Shown piece by piece: positions 26,964 through 35,574 of a DNA stretch of 64,000 bases (within the stretch, counting starts at the first letter, position 1; each line of letters opens with the position of its first letter). The notes under the pieces were generated by a model. The model did no database searches, had not been told where the DNA came from, and saw only the letters and a list, made by a program, of their open reading frames with translations. The translations under genes and the position numbers were made by a program. The stretch comes from Tissierella praeacuta_A (GTDB taxonomy: Bacteria; Bacillota; Clostridia; Tissierellales; Tissierellaceae), in the NCBI RefSeq assembly GCF_040396155.1, contig NZ_JBEBOY010000003.1, positions 1 to 64,000 on the forward strand, read 5' to 3'.

Positions 26964-27771
26964 TTTATTGAAGGTAAATAATTTAACTAAATGGTATGTT
27001 CAGAAAAAAAGTATTAAGGTAGATGGAGTAAAAAATAGGAAACAAATTACTAAGGCTGTTGATGGTGTTAGTTTCTCCATTGAAAAAGGAGAGATTTTAG
27101 GTATAATAGGTCAGTCTGGATGTGGAAAATCAACTTTAGCTAGATTATTAGTTGCTCTTGAAAACCCAACAGAAGGGAGTATTGAATTTCAAGGTAAATC
27201 TATTGAAAATATATTAAAGAAAGAACGTTTAAAATTTAGGCAGGATTGTCAAATGATTTTTCAAAATCCATTTGATACTTTTGATCCAAGAAATAGTGTG
27301 AAAAGGATTCTAACTACTCCTTTAGAAATACATGGAATAGGGGATTCAGAAGAAGAAAGATTAAATATATGTATAAAGTCTATGGAAAGTGCAGGTATAG
27401 TTCCAGCAAAGGATTATATTAATAGATATCCCCATGAGCTTTCTGGTGGACAATTACAGAGAATATCAATAATTAGATCCATGCTTTTAAGTCCTAAACT
27501 TATTATTGCTGATGAGCCTGTTTCTATGCTTGATGTATCTGTTCGTGCAGATATAATAAACCTTCTATTGGAGTTAACAAAGATAAGAGATGTAGGCTTG
27601 ATTTTTATAAGCCATGATATTGCAACAACAAGATATATATCTGATAAAATTGCAGTGATGTATCTAGGTAAAATCGTTGAAATAGGGAATACAGAAGATA
27701 TAATACAAAATCCAAAGAATCCATACACCAAACTTTTAATATCAAGTTGTATAAATAAAAATAATATATAA
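26953..27771 (+). CDS. Peptide ABC transporter ATPase, DppF/OppF type
   Basis: A 272-aa partner ATPase with Walker A GQSGCGKST, signature LSGGQLQR and Walker B LIIADEPVSMLD. The start is taken as ATG 26953, 5 nt after AGGAGG (26942-26947); GTG 26956 gives better spacing and is a real alternative. It is shorter than many OppF proteins because the C-terminal extension is nearly absent, so the Fe-S type tail is on DppD only. Confidence 0.92.
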   Translation: MVGSLLKVNNLTKWYVQKKSIKVDGVKNRKQITKAVDGVSFSIEKGEILGIIGQSGCGKSTLARLLVALENPTEGSIEFQGKSIENILKKERLKFRQDCQMIFQNPFDTFDPRNSVKRILTTPLEIHGIGDSEEERLNICIKSMESAGIVPAKDYINRYPHELSGGQLQRISIIRSMLLSPKLIIADEPVSMLDVSVRADIINLLLELTKIRDVGLIFISHDIATTRYISDKIAVMYLGKIVEIGNTEDIIQNPKNPYTKLLISSCINKNNI

Positions 27772-27789
27772 ATAAATGGAGGGAAAGAG

Positions 27790-29400
27790 ATGAAAAAATT
27801 ATCTTTATTTCTTGCTATAATCCTATGTCTTGGACTATTTACAGGATGTGCTAAGAAAAATGAATCAATGGAGGCTGGTAAAGGGGAAAATGCAGAACAT
27901 GTTGAATCTGCTTTAGAAGTTTCAAAGGAGCCTAAAGAAGGTGGAGTATTTATTGCAAGTATGGGCGGAGAACCTAGAACTTATAATCCTGATGGATTTT
28001 CTGATGATGGTGCATATCCAATAATTCAAAATGTTTTTAATAAGCTTGTAAAGATTAATGGATATGATGAAATAATTCCAGATCTTGCAAAGAAATGGGA
28101 ATTCTCAGAAGATGAAACTGCCATAACATTTTATCTTCAAGAAAATGTAAAATGGCATGATGGTAAAGATTTTAGTTCAGAAGATGTAAAATGGACTTTT
28201 GACCAGATTATAAAAGAAGAAGGCTTTGCTGCAAACTCTCTCTCAGATATAAAAGAAGTCACATGTCCTGATAAAAACACAGTAGTAATCAAATTAGAGG
28301 GACCTAATTCAGGAATTCTTGGATATATTGCATGGTTTGGAACATATATAATGCCAAAACATATATATGAAGGCACTGATTGGCTTGAAAATCCAGCTAA
28401 TCAAAATCCTATAGGTACTGGCCCATTTAAATTTGTAGAGCATAAAAAAGGTGAAAGCGTGACTATTGAAAGAAACAATGATTACTGGGGTGATAAACCA
28501 TATTTAGATAAAGTCATATTCTCCATAATTCCAGAACAGAGTACAGCTTATCAAGCATGGTTAAATGGAGAAACTGATGAAAATAAAAATGGGGTACCAG
28601 CCAATGAAATTAGTAGATTTGAAAATGATGAAAATTATGTAATTTATGATAAACTTTGGCCAAATAAGGGATATATACATTTCAATATGAATAAAGGTAA
28701 ATTTGCTGATTTAAAAGTTAGACAAGCAGTAGCTTATGGTATTGATAGAGATGAGATATTCACAAAAGCATTAAAAGAGATAGGGGAAAAATCCGAATAT
28801 TTCATATCACCGCTTTATGATTGGGCTTTAAATAAAGATGCAAAACTTCCAGAAAGAGATATAGAAAAGGCTAAATCATTATTAGAAGAAGCTGGATATA
28901 AAGCAGATTCAAATGGAATATATTTTACTACAACAGTAGATATTTATCCAGGGTTTGAAGATGTAGTAGAAGTTCTTAAATCAAACTTTAAAGAATTCGG
29001 TATAGATTTAAAAGTTAATGCTATGGATGATTCATCCTATGACGAAAAAGTTTGGTTCGGACATGACTTTGAATTGACTATGCTTGGTGGGTATCAAGGA
29101 CCTGATATATCTGCCATTGGGAACCGTTTTGGAACGGGCAGTGTAATGAATCTAGGAGAATATAATAATCCTAGAATGGATGAGCTTTTAGAACAAGGAG
29201 TAATTCCGTCAAAAAAAGAAGAAAGAGCACCTATATATAAAGAAATGCAAACATTATTAGCTGAAGATCTTCCAGCAATATTCTTATATGAAAAGGGAGC
29301 AAAAATAGTTGTTAAATCTTATGTAAAAGGTCATCCAGCAGGAGAAGCTGTAGAAAAGGCATCGGAATCAGAATATACTTATATTTGGTTAGATAAATAA
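27790..29400 (+). CDS. Solute-binding lipoprotein, family 5 (peptide type)
   Basis: A 536-aa extracytoplasmic receptor with lipobox FTGC (Cys20). The SBP family 5 pattern is clear: GGEPRTYNPDG near the start, the YNKLVK-like FNKLVKINGYDEIIPDLAK block, VKWHDGKDFSSEDVKWTFD and GTGPFKFVEHKKGESVTIE. It closes the operon, 18 nt after the ATPase gene, with GGAGGGAAAG as RBS. The last position of the receptor gene and its strong RBS fit the usual need for receptor excess. Confidence 0.94.
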   Translation: MKKLSLFLAIILCLGLFTGCAKKNESMEAGKGENAEHVESALEVSKEPKEGGVFIASMGGEPRTYNPDGFSDDGAYPIIQNVFNKLVKINGYDEIIPDLAKKWEFSEDETAITFYLQENVKWHDGKDFSSEDVKWTFDQIIKEEGFAANSLSDIKEVTCPDKNTVVIKLEGPNSGILGYIAWFGTYIMPKHIYEGTDWLENPANQNPIGTGPFKFVEHKKGESVTIERNNDYWGDKPYLDKVIFSIIPEQSTAYQAWLNGETDENKNGVPANEISRFENDENYVIYDKLWPNKGYIHFNMNKGKFADLKVRQAVAYGIDRDEIFTKALKEIGEKSEYFISPLYDWALNKDAKLPERDIEKAKSLLEEAGYKADSNGIYFTTTVDIYPGFEDVVEVLKSNFKEFGIDLKVNAMDDSSYDEKVWFGHDFELTMLGGYQGPDISAIGNRFGTGSVMNLGEYNNPRMDELLEQGVIPSKKEERAPIYKEMQTLLAEDLPAIFLYEKGAKIVVKSYVKGHPAGEAVEKASESEYTYIWLDK

Positions 29401-29410
29401 TTTAAAGAAT

Positions 29411-29450
29411 AGGACTGTTTCAATATGAAATTTGAGGCAGTCTTTTTTTA
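29411..29450 (+). terminator. Terminator of the peptide transporter operon
   Basis: GACTG (29413-29417) with CAGTC (29438-29442) plus an extended TTTCAA/TTTGAGG helix, followed by T7. The same CTG-TCTCAAA-type terminator recurs at about 45060. Beyond it the gap to 29706 is AT-rich. Confidence 0.75.
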
Positions 29451-29706
29451 TAAATAAATGGGATATACATCAACTAATGGTATTTAGATATATTCATAAA
29501 ATACTTCAGCAAGACTGATTATGACAAGATTGTTTTGAATTTCCATAGAATAAAAAATAATATATAAGTTTTAATTTATTGAATTGATATTTATAAGAAA
29601 TTTATTTAATAATTAAAAGGAATTATTGATATATCTATGATATAATATGCTAAATTATAAGTTTTCATGGAAAACAAAAACTTTATATAAGAGGAGAAAA
29701 ATTTTT

Positions 29707-30318
29707 ATGGAAGCATTGTTGAATAAAATAATGAGCGAATACGATTCTAAGGAAACTATAATTATTGGAATTGATGGTCTAGGAGGGGCAGGTAAGAGTA
29801 CAATAACAGAATTGCTAAAAACACAATTGCAGAATATTAACTATTATCCTGTTGTTTTACATATTGATGATTTTATACATCCAAAACATATTAGGTATGA
29901 TGAATCTAAAGAAGAATGGTATTGCTATTATAATATTCAATGGAGGTATGATTATTTAATTAAAGAAGTTTTGCTGCCAATAAAACAAGGTATTGAGATT
30001 TATAAAGAAATAGAATTATATAATAAAGAAAATGATTTATATATATTAGAACAAATAAGAATACCACATGGGTCAATCTTGCTAATAGAAGGGATATTTT
30101 TACAAAGGAAAGAGTTAGAAAGATACTTTGATTATATGATTTATGTTGAAGTACCTAAGGAGACAAGGTTTACTCGCGTAATAAATAGAGATACTTACAT
30201 AGGAGAAGCCAAGGATATAAAACTAAAGTATGAAAGACGATATTTTCCAGCAGAAAATAAATATATTAAAGAATATTGTCCTATTGAAAATGCAGATTTT
30301 GTGTTAGATAATATTTAA
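29707..30318 (+). CDS. Uridine-kinase-like P-loop kinase
   Basis: A 203-aa P-loop protein with Walker A GLGGAGKST (residues 24-32), an HIDDFIHP segment matching the Asp-rich substrate loop of uridine kinase/phosphoribulokinase-type enzymes, LLIEGIFLQRKEL and a LID-like RVINRD motif. Such proteins are often annotated as uridine kinase, but the nucleoside contacts are not certain here. The ATG at 29707, after GAGGAG, is preferred to one at 29647 with no RBS. Confidence 0.75.
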   Translation: MEALLNKIMSEYDSKETIIIGIDGLGGAGKSTITELLKTQLQNINYYPVVLHIDDFIHPKHIRYDESKEEWYCYYNIQWRYDYLIKEVLLPIKQGIEIYKEIELYNKENDLYILEQIRIPHGSILLIEGIFLQRKELERYFDYMIYVEVPKETRFTRVINRDTYIGEAKDIKLKYERRYFPAENKYIKEYCPIENADFVLDNI

Positions 30319-30391
30319 TAATAGAAGATTAAAGCAATTTAAAAGAAGGATTTATTAAAATATAATAATATAAAATAAAGGAGCGTTTTTT

Positions 30392-30913
30392 ATGGCGGAT
30401 ATTATTATAAAATTACTTGAGCAATCAGATGAAGAAAAGCTTTTTAGATTTGAAATTGAAAATAGAGACTTTTTCGAAAGTATGGTTTCATCAAGGGGAG
30501 ACAGCTATTATGATTTTAATAATTTCAAAACAATAGTCAAGGAGTTAGTAGAGGAACAAGAAAAAGGACAAGTATATATGTATTTGATATTAGATGAGAG
30601 TGGAGAAATTATTGGCAGAGTAAATCTAGTATCAATAATAAGGGGAGATTTTAATAAAGCTGAATTGGGTTATAGAATAGCTGAGAAACATCAGGGCAAA
30701 GGCTATGCAACAAAAGCTGTAAAACTTATTTTAGATGAAGCAGCTAATAAACATAAGCTTCATAGAATAGAGGCAGGAACATCATCAAATAATATAGGCT
30801 CACAAATAGTTTTAATTAAAAATGGATTTCAATTTTCTGGACGTTATAATAAATATATTTATCATAATGGACAATGGCATGATAGTATAAATTTCGAGAG
30901 GATACTTGATTAA
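30392..30913 (+). CDS. GNAT acetyltransferase, RimJ/RimL type
   Basis: A 173-aa acetyltransferase with the RimL-like pattern: GRVNLVSIIRGDFNKAELGY, acetyl-CoA loop KHQGKGYATKAV and the LHRIEAGTSSNNIGSQ motif followed by KNGFQFSGRYNKYI. AAAGGAGCG precedes the ATG. Could acetylate a ribosomal protein N-terminus, another protein or a small amine; unresolved. Confidence 0.88.
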   Translation: MADIIIKLLEQSDEEKLFRFEIENRDFFESMVSSRGDSYYDFNNFKTIVKELVEEQEKGQVYMYLILDESGEIIGRVNLVSIIRGDFNKAELGYRIAEKHQGKGYATKAVKLILDEAANKHKLHRIEAGTSSNNIGSQIVLIKNGFQFSGRYNKYIYHNGQWHDSINFERILD

Positions 30914-30978
30914 ATTGATTTAGTTTGATTCTCTAATATTGGGATTTAATTTTTTCCATATTATTACTTGTTTATAAA

Positions 30979-31025
30979 TCCACCCCTACATCAATATATA
31001 GGAGTGGGTTTTTTATTTAAGCCAA
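30979..31025 (+). terminator. Terminator that is one copy of a repeated 46-bp element
   Basis: CCACCCCTA (30980-30988) and TAGGAGTGG (30999-31007, one mismatch) with a T6 tract. The whole stretch, including the trailing ATTTAAGCCA, recurs almost identically at 32198-32243. Confidence 0.75.
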
Positions 31026-31562
31026 ATGATAGTTGCTAGTGTATAGCAAAGTTTTTAAAATAGGAATTCGCTGAATTATTGAAGGAGTCATGATTGATTA
31101 AGATTCATGTTAAATAGAGTATGAATCACAGAGGCTGTCGGATGCTGTCATAATTAATCTGTTGACAAAGTTAATTTATTTAGATAGGTTTAAGATAAAG
31201 TAATAATATAAAAATATAGGAATATATGTATCTGAAAATATATATTTATTTGGTGTGTTGGGTTTGAACTATGAAAATAAATTATATGATTTGTGAGGTT
31301 TTTATTAAATGAGTAAATTTCGTATTTTGATTATTGACTTTACTAATAACTATAATTGAACCTTCTTTAAGATTTGTTTATATTTTAATATAATTTTTTA
31401 TAGAATAAGAAATAAGAGGTTGCTAATTATAATTTAAAATTACACTATAGATTTAAAATTGAAGTAAAGAAGTTATAAACAAAGGTTTACACCATTAGAT
31501 GTAAATATTAATAGTATGAGTTAATAATATAATTGAATATTTTGTTAGAAAGGATCTTATTA
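31026..31562. other. AT-rich intergenic region
   Basis: No convincing gene. TTGACA near 31161 followed by TAAGAT-like sequence may be a promoter for the gene at 31563, but it lies 400 nt upstream. A 16-codon ATG frame at 31309 has no RBS. Confidence 0.35.
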
Positions 31563-32063
31563 ATGAAAATTAAAAAGAATATTAGAAATATTTTTATTGT
31601 GACTGTTCTTATTATAATTGTTATTTTCTCAAAAAAATATATTTTATATTATGACTTGACACAAGTATATTGGAGTAAGAATTTTCCTATGTCCTATACA
31701 CAGGAAAATATAAGTAATTTTGAAGGTAGAGATGGTATTTACTATGATATATTAAAATATGAAAGAGATATTAGAGAAGATATTTCAAAAGATAAATTAA
31801 ATGGAATTTCTAATAATACCAGTAGTAATATTCCTTTAGAATATGAAAAGACTATTAAAGAAATAAGCATTGAAGATATAATAAAAAAATTATCTATGCT
31901 AAATTTAACAGATGAAGAACTACAAATTGTAAAGAAATTATCAAAAGATATAACTCAAATGAAAGATCCTATTATATTTGGAGGAGAAACTTTGACTACT
32001 AAACTTTTCATTATTTATGATAAAGATAATTTTACTTTACATTTATTCAAATATCATGAATAG
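31563..32063 (+). CDS. Unrecognised membrane-anchored protein
   Basis: A 166-aa protein with a single N-terminal hydrophobic helix (IFIVTVLIIIVIFSKKYILYY) after a short basic stretch, then a soluble, charged domain presumably outside the cell. No family recognised. The ATG at 31563 follows AAAGGATC; an in-frame start at 31533 lacks an RBS. It stands alone on the plus strand next to the minus-strand amino-acid transporter. Confidence 0.6.
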   Translation: MKIKKNIRNIFIVTVLIIIVIFSKKYILYYDLTQVYWSKNFPMSYTQENISNFEGRDGIYYDILKYERDIREDISKDKLNGISNNTSSNIPLEYEKTIKEISIEDIIKKLSMLNLTDEELQIVKKLSKDITQMKDPIIFGGETLTTKLFIIYDKDNFTLHLFKYHE

Positions 32064-32197
32064 AATTTTTAGAATCTTGAATCCAAAAGAAATTTTAGGG
32101 GTGTTTTACAAAGTTTCAATATTTATGAAACTTAATCAACTTATTTTTATTTACGGCTTCATTGCCTATGAATTAGCTAACATTATGATAACTTAAC

Positions 32198-32243
32198 CCA
32201 CCCCTACATTAATATATAGGAGTGGGTTTCTTATTTAAGCCAC
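32198..32243. repeat. Second copy of the repeated terminator element
   Basis: Differs from 30979-31025 at only a few positions. Its right end overlaps the last codons of the minus-strand ABC ATPase gene, so this copy is probably the ancestral one. CCCACCCCTA pairs with TAGGAGTGGG; a T run follows on the plus strand, ending the gene at 31563. Confidence 0.65.
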
Positions 32244-32999
32244 ATTTTGTATAAGTTTTTCTCTATAAATATCCATTAATTCTTTTTCAGTCACGTCCGT
32301 ACTTAGTTTATTCAATACTACTTGACCCTTATCTAACATAATTATTCTATCTGAATATTCTATAGCGTCTTTCATATTATGAGAAATCATTATAGTTGTC
32401 ATGGAATATTTTTTTATTAATTCCTTAGTTTTTTGCATTACTACACTTGAAGTTTTAGGGTCTAAAGCAGCTGTGTGTTCATCAAGTAAAAGCAGGTCTG
32501 GGTGTTTCATGGCTGCCATTATAAGAGATAGAGATTGCCTTTGACCACCAGATAGAAATTTTACTTTAGTATTTAATTTGTTTTCAAGACCTAAATCTAA
32601 ATCCTTTAATAATTCTATATAATTATCTATATTATTCTTTTTTATAAGTTTTCTTAAAGTAAATTTTTCTCCTTTTTTATTTGCTAAGGACATATTCTCA
32701 AGTATAGTAAGGGAAGGAGATACTCCCATGGAAGGACTTTGATATACTCTTCCTATATAACTTGCCCGTTGTTCTTCTTTTAAATTTCCTATGTTTTTTC
32801 CATTTAATAGAATCTGTCCAGTATCTGCTAATATGCTGCCACCTATGATATTGAGGAGAGTAGATTTTCCACAGCCATTGGAACCGATAATTGCCGTACA
32901 TTTATTTTTTTCTATTTCCAAATTAAAATTATTAAAAATATTTATTTCATTATCTGTATTTTTATTAAAACTCTTTGATAGGTTTACTATTTTCAACAT
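32235..32999 (-). CDS. Amino-acid ABC transporter ATPase (TrpZ-like)
   Basis: A 254-aa ATPase with Walker A GSNGCGKST, Q-loop RVYQSPSMGVSPS, signature LSGGQRQS and Walker B LLLLDEHTAALD. The histidine-containing DEHTAALD is common in the branch associated with TrpXYZ-type uptake systems. It overlaps the permease gene by 35 nt and is the last gene of the minus-strand operon. GGAGGG lies 8 nt before its ATG. The likely cargo is phenylalanine/tyrosine, from the T-boxes upstream. Confidence 0.9.
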   Translation of the reverse strand: MLKIVNLSKSFNKNTDNEINIFNNFNLEIEKNKCTAIIGSNGCGKSTLLNIIGGSILADTGQILLNGKNIGNLKEEQRASYIGRVYQSPSMGVSPSLTILENMSLANKKGEKFTLRKLIKKNNIDNYIELLKDLDLGLENKLNTKVKFLSGGQRQSLSLIMAAMKHPDLLLLDEHTAALDPKTSSVVMQKTKELIKKYSMTTIMISHNMKDAIEYSDRIIMLDKGQVVLNKLSTDVTEKELMDIYREKLIQNVA

Positions 33000-33864
33000 T
33001 TTTTCTCCCTCCAGATTCTTTCATAGATCTAAATAAACCAACTGCGAAGTTATTGTAAGATAGAAATGCTATTACAATTATTGCATTTATAGCTTTAAGG
33101 TCATTAGGATTTAATCCTAAATCTATGGCAATTCCACCGATAATTTTATAGATTACTGCCCCCAATATTGCTCGTGTTGTATTTTTTATTATGTTAGAGT
33201 TTTTCATTATAGTATCGCCTATTATAATTGAAGCAAGAGCTATAACTATAATAGAATTACCCATAGTTATATCTGAGAATCCTTGTATTTGGGCCATTAG
33301 GGCACCACTTAAAGCTATTAATCCATTAGATAACATTAATCCTATTATTTTATATTTATCACTACTTTCTCCCAGTGATTTTACTAAAGATTCATTATCT
33401 CCTGTTGCAATTAGTAAATATCCAGTTTCAGTTTTTAAAAATAGGTCAAGTACTATTTTTATCAATAGCACTATTACACCTAATACTACTAAGGATGAAC
33501 CTAAATCGAAAACTGAGCTATAACTAAATAATGGTATATTGGATTTTCCATTTATTTTTAAATTCACAGAATATAATATAGTCATAGTTAAGATTCCAGA
33601 TAGTAAAGGTTTTATTTTTAATTTGGTAAAAAAAGTTGCTGTAAGTAAACCAGCCAAAGTACCAAATAAAAAGGCCATTGAAGTACTTATTATAGGATTA
33701 ATTCCCATAGATATAAATTTAGCAAATATAAAAGCTCCAAAGGGGAAGGTTCCCTCTACTGAAAGATCTGCTATGTCTAATATTTTATAGGTAAGGAACA
33801 CACCCATGGCTAAGACTGCAAATATAAGTCCTTGTTCCAAGGATGTAATAATTAATGAATTCAT
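32965..33864 (-). CDS. Amino-acid ABC transporter permease (TrpY-like)
   Basis: A 299-aa permease with about nine hydrophobic segments, of the branched-chain/simple-sugar permease superfamily as found in TrpXYZ systems (LADLSVEGTFPFGAFIFAKF and ALSGALMAQIQGFSDITMGN are typical blocks). The ATG at 33864 is used; the in-frame GTG at 33873 lies in its RBS (GAGGTGAT). It follows the second binding-protein gene closely and overlaps the ATPase gene. Confidence 0.9.
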   Translation of the reverse strand: MNSLIITSLEQGLIFAVLAMGVFLTYKILDIADLSVEGTFPFGAFIFAKFISMGINPIISTSMAFLFGTLAGLLTATFFTKLKIKPLLSGILTMTILYSVNLKINGKSNIPLFSYSSVFDLGSSLVVLGVIVLLIKIVLDLFLKTETGYLLIATGDNESLVKSLGESSDKYKIIGLMLSNGLIALSGALMAQIQGFSDITMGNSIIVIALASIIIGDTIMKNSNIIKNTTRAILGAVIYKIIGGIAIDLGLNPNDLKAINAIIVIAFLSYNNFAVGLFRSMKESGGRKNVENSKPIKEF

Positions 33865-33882
33865 ATATATCACCTCAAATTT

Positions 33883-34872
33883 CTAATCAATTTTTGTTGC
33901 ATTTTTAAATACTTCATTATTCTCATTAATTTCTAAAGCTTTTAATGTTGTTTCATTAATAACTTTTTTAGTATTGGCAGCAGTCTGTGATGGAATATCA
34001 GAAGGCATTTTTTTATCAATTAAAATTTCCTTAGCCATTTGTGCAGTTTGCTTACCTAACTCATAGTAACTAATTCCATCAGTAATGAGAATACCGCCTT
34101 TTACATGAGAATCTTCCGCAGCTACAGTAATTAACTTATTAGATATGGCTTTCTCAGAAACTATATTTATTGCAGATGCCACCATATTATCTGTTATTGT
34201 ATATATTCCATCTGCTTTTTTGACTATGGAATCTACAGCCTGTGGTATATCTGATATTGTAGAGATACCAACATCTACTATTTCAAGACCCATTGAAGGT
34301 GCTAATTCTTTTGCCATTTCAACTTGGATTTGTGAATTTGCCTCATTAGTATTAAAAATAATTCCAACTTTTTTAATATTATTATCTAAGTCCTTAAACA
34401 ACTGTAACTGTTTATCCATTTGAGTAGCATCTGATGTTCCAGTTATATTTCCACCAGGACTTTCCATTGTATTTATTAACTCAGCACTTACAGGATCAGT
34501 TACTGCACTAAATAGTATAGGAATATCTTTTGTAGCCTGCTTAGCAGATTGTACTGCTGGTGTTGCTATTGCATATATTAAATCAACTTTATCCTTAAGG
34601 AATTTTTGAGATATAGTAACTGTAGTTGGAATATCTCCTTGCGCATTTTGGTAATCAATTTCAGCATCTACACCAAGCTCCTTTAATCCATCTTCAAAAC
34701 CACGTCTAGCATCATCTAATGCTGAATGGTCTGATAGTTGACTAATTCCAATCTTAAATGTTTTTTCATTAGATTTATCATTTGACTGATTTACATTTGG
34801 ATTACAACCTGTTAAAACCATAATACTTGCTGCTGCTAAAGACACTAATTTACTAATTTTACTTTTTTTCAT
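33883..34872 (-). CDS. ABC substrate-binding lipoprotein 1 (TrpX-like), behind a tyrosine-type T-box
   Basis: A 329-aa receptor of the ABC_sub_bind (TrpX) family with lipobox LTGC (Cys23). Blocks include FKIGISQLSDHSALDDA, AIATPAVQSAKQATKDIPI, FSAVTDPV and GILITDGISYYELGKQTA. Residues about 35-135 are nearly identical to those of the second receptor (35575-36567), after which the two diverge. GAGGAGG precedes the ATG. Its leader has a complete T-box whose specifier I read as UAC, suggesting tyrosine-responsive expression, but about 210 bp of unusual repeat-rich DNA separates the T-box from the gene. Confidence 0.9.
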   Translation of the reverse strand: MKKSKISKLVSLAAASIMVLTGCNPNVNQSNDKSNEKTFKIGISQLSDHSALDDARRGFEDGLKELGVDAEIDYQNAQGDIPTTVTISQKFLKDKVDLIYAIATPAVQSAKQATKDIPILFSAVTDPVSAELINTMESPGGNITGTSDATQMDKQLQLFKDLDNNIKKVGIIFNTNEANSQIQVEMAKELAPSMGLEIVDVGISTISDIPQAVDSIVKKADGIYTITDNMVASAINIVSEKAISNKLITVAAEDSHVKGGILITDGISYYELGKQTAQMAKEILIDKKMPSDIPSQTAANTKKVINETTLKALEINENNEVFKNATKID

Positions 34873-34926
34873 TTTTTTATCCTCCTCAATTTGAATTGAT
34901 GATTGAGAATTGACAATTTAAATTTG

Positions 34927-35137
34927 GTTAAGTAACCTCCCGCAGTTTTGCAACTCAAATCTATTTACTCGTTACACTCATATAGATTTGGTCCTAATGG
35001 ACACTCCTAATGATAAATGCTACATTAAGGTTGGTGCTCATTGCGTTTGACCTATATCAACTCACAACCTCTATCTACCCCGTAGGGTATAATTCAGTGG
35101 TGTCCGTTAGGACCTGGCGTTCGTTGTGTTAGGTCAT
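34927..35137 (-). repeat. Inserted structured repeat element between T-box and gene
   Basis: A segment of visibly higher GC than its surroundings, absent from the equivalent place in the second T-box module. GGTCCTAATGGACAC (34991-35005) and GTGTCCGTTAGGACC (35100-35114) form a 15-bp inverted repeat with one mismatch, about 95 nt apart, and the inside contains further AAATCTAT/ATAGATTT and GACCTATA/TAGGTC pairs. It encodes nothing obvious. It looks like a MITE or structured repeat inserted downstream of the attenuator. Confidence 0.55.
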
Positions 35138-35434
35138 AAAAAAAATCCTTCGATCTCTATAAGTTTAGCTTTTAGCTATACTTATAGGGACGAAAGATTA
35201 TATTTCCGTGGTACCACCCTAATTATGACAAAGTCATCACTCAATCAGACCTAACAGTCCTATCCCCTATAACGATGGGCATTCGGATTTGCCTACTCGG
35301 ATAATCTTTTAGCAAATCGGCTCAGGAGTGTATATTACATATCTTGTTATTGTTGGTTTTCACCCTTCCCAACTCTCTTTAAATAATCAACGATATCTTT
35401 CTCTCCATCAGAGCATTTTTTAATATTACAGATT
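35138..35434 (-). promoter_or_regulatory. T-box riboswitch, specifier read as UAC (Tyr)
   Basis: On the minus strand: stem I with the GATGGAGAG motif (GCUC/GAGC and GGAG/CUCC base, K-turn-like UGAUG), specifier UAC (plus-strand 35330-35332) followed by the conserved A and CUCC; the T-box AGGGTGGTACCACGG at 35206-35220; and a terminator (35138-35199) with ATCTTTCG/CGAAGGAT arms and a U8 tract. The variable T-box base is U, which pairs with a tRNA discriminator A as in tRNA-Tyr and tRNA-Phe, not the usual G of tRNA-Trp. Uncharged tRNA should favour the antiterminator. Confidence 0.92.
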
Positions 35435-35463
35435 ATGATAATACTTTAATCTGATAATGTCAA
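35435..35463 (-). promoter_or_regulatory. Promoter of T-box module 1
   Basis: TTGACA (35458-35463), a 17-nt spacer and TATCAT (35435-35440) on the minus strand; almost the same sequence precedes the second T-box. Confidence 0.8.
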
Positions 35464-35574
35464 TAGTTTTTATGAAAAAATATTTTTTGAATTTCTGATG
35501 GTTTGATGTAAATCCTGACAGAGCCTAGTGGTATTATAAGTATAGCTAAAAATATTTAGTTTTATTTTGATATA

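Noticed and set aside
30979..32243. Repeated terminator copies as ends of a transposon
   Set aside because: They are in direct orientation with no transposase or target-site duplication between them.
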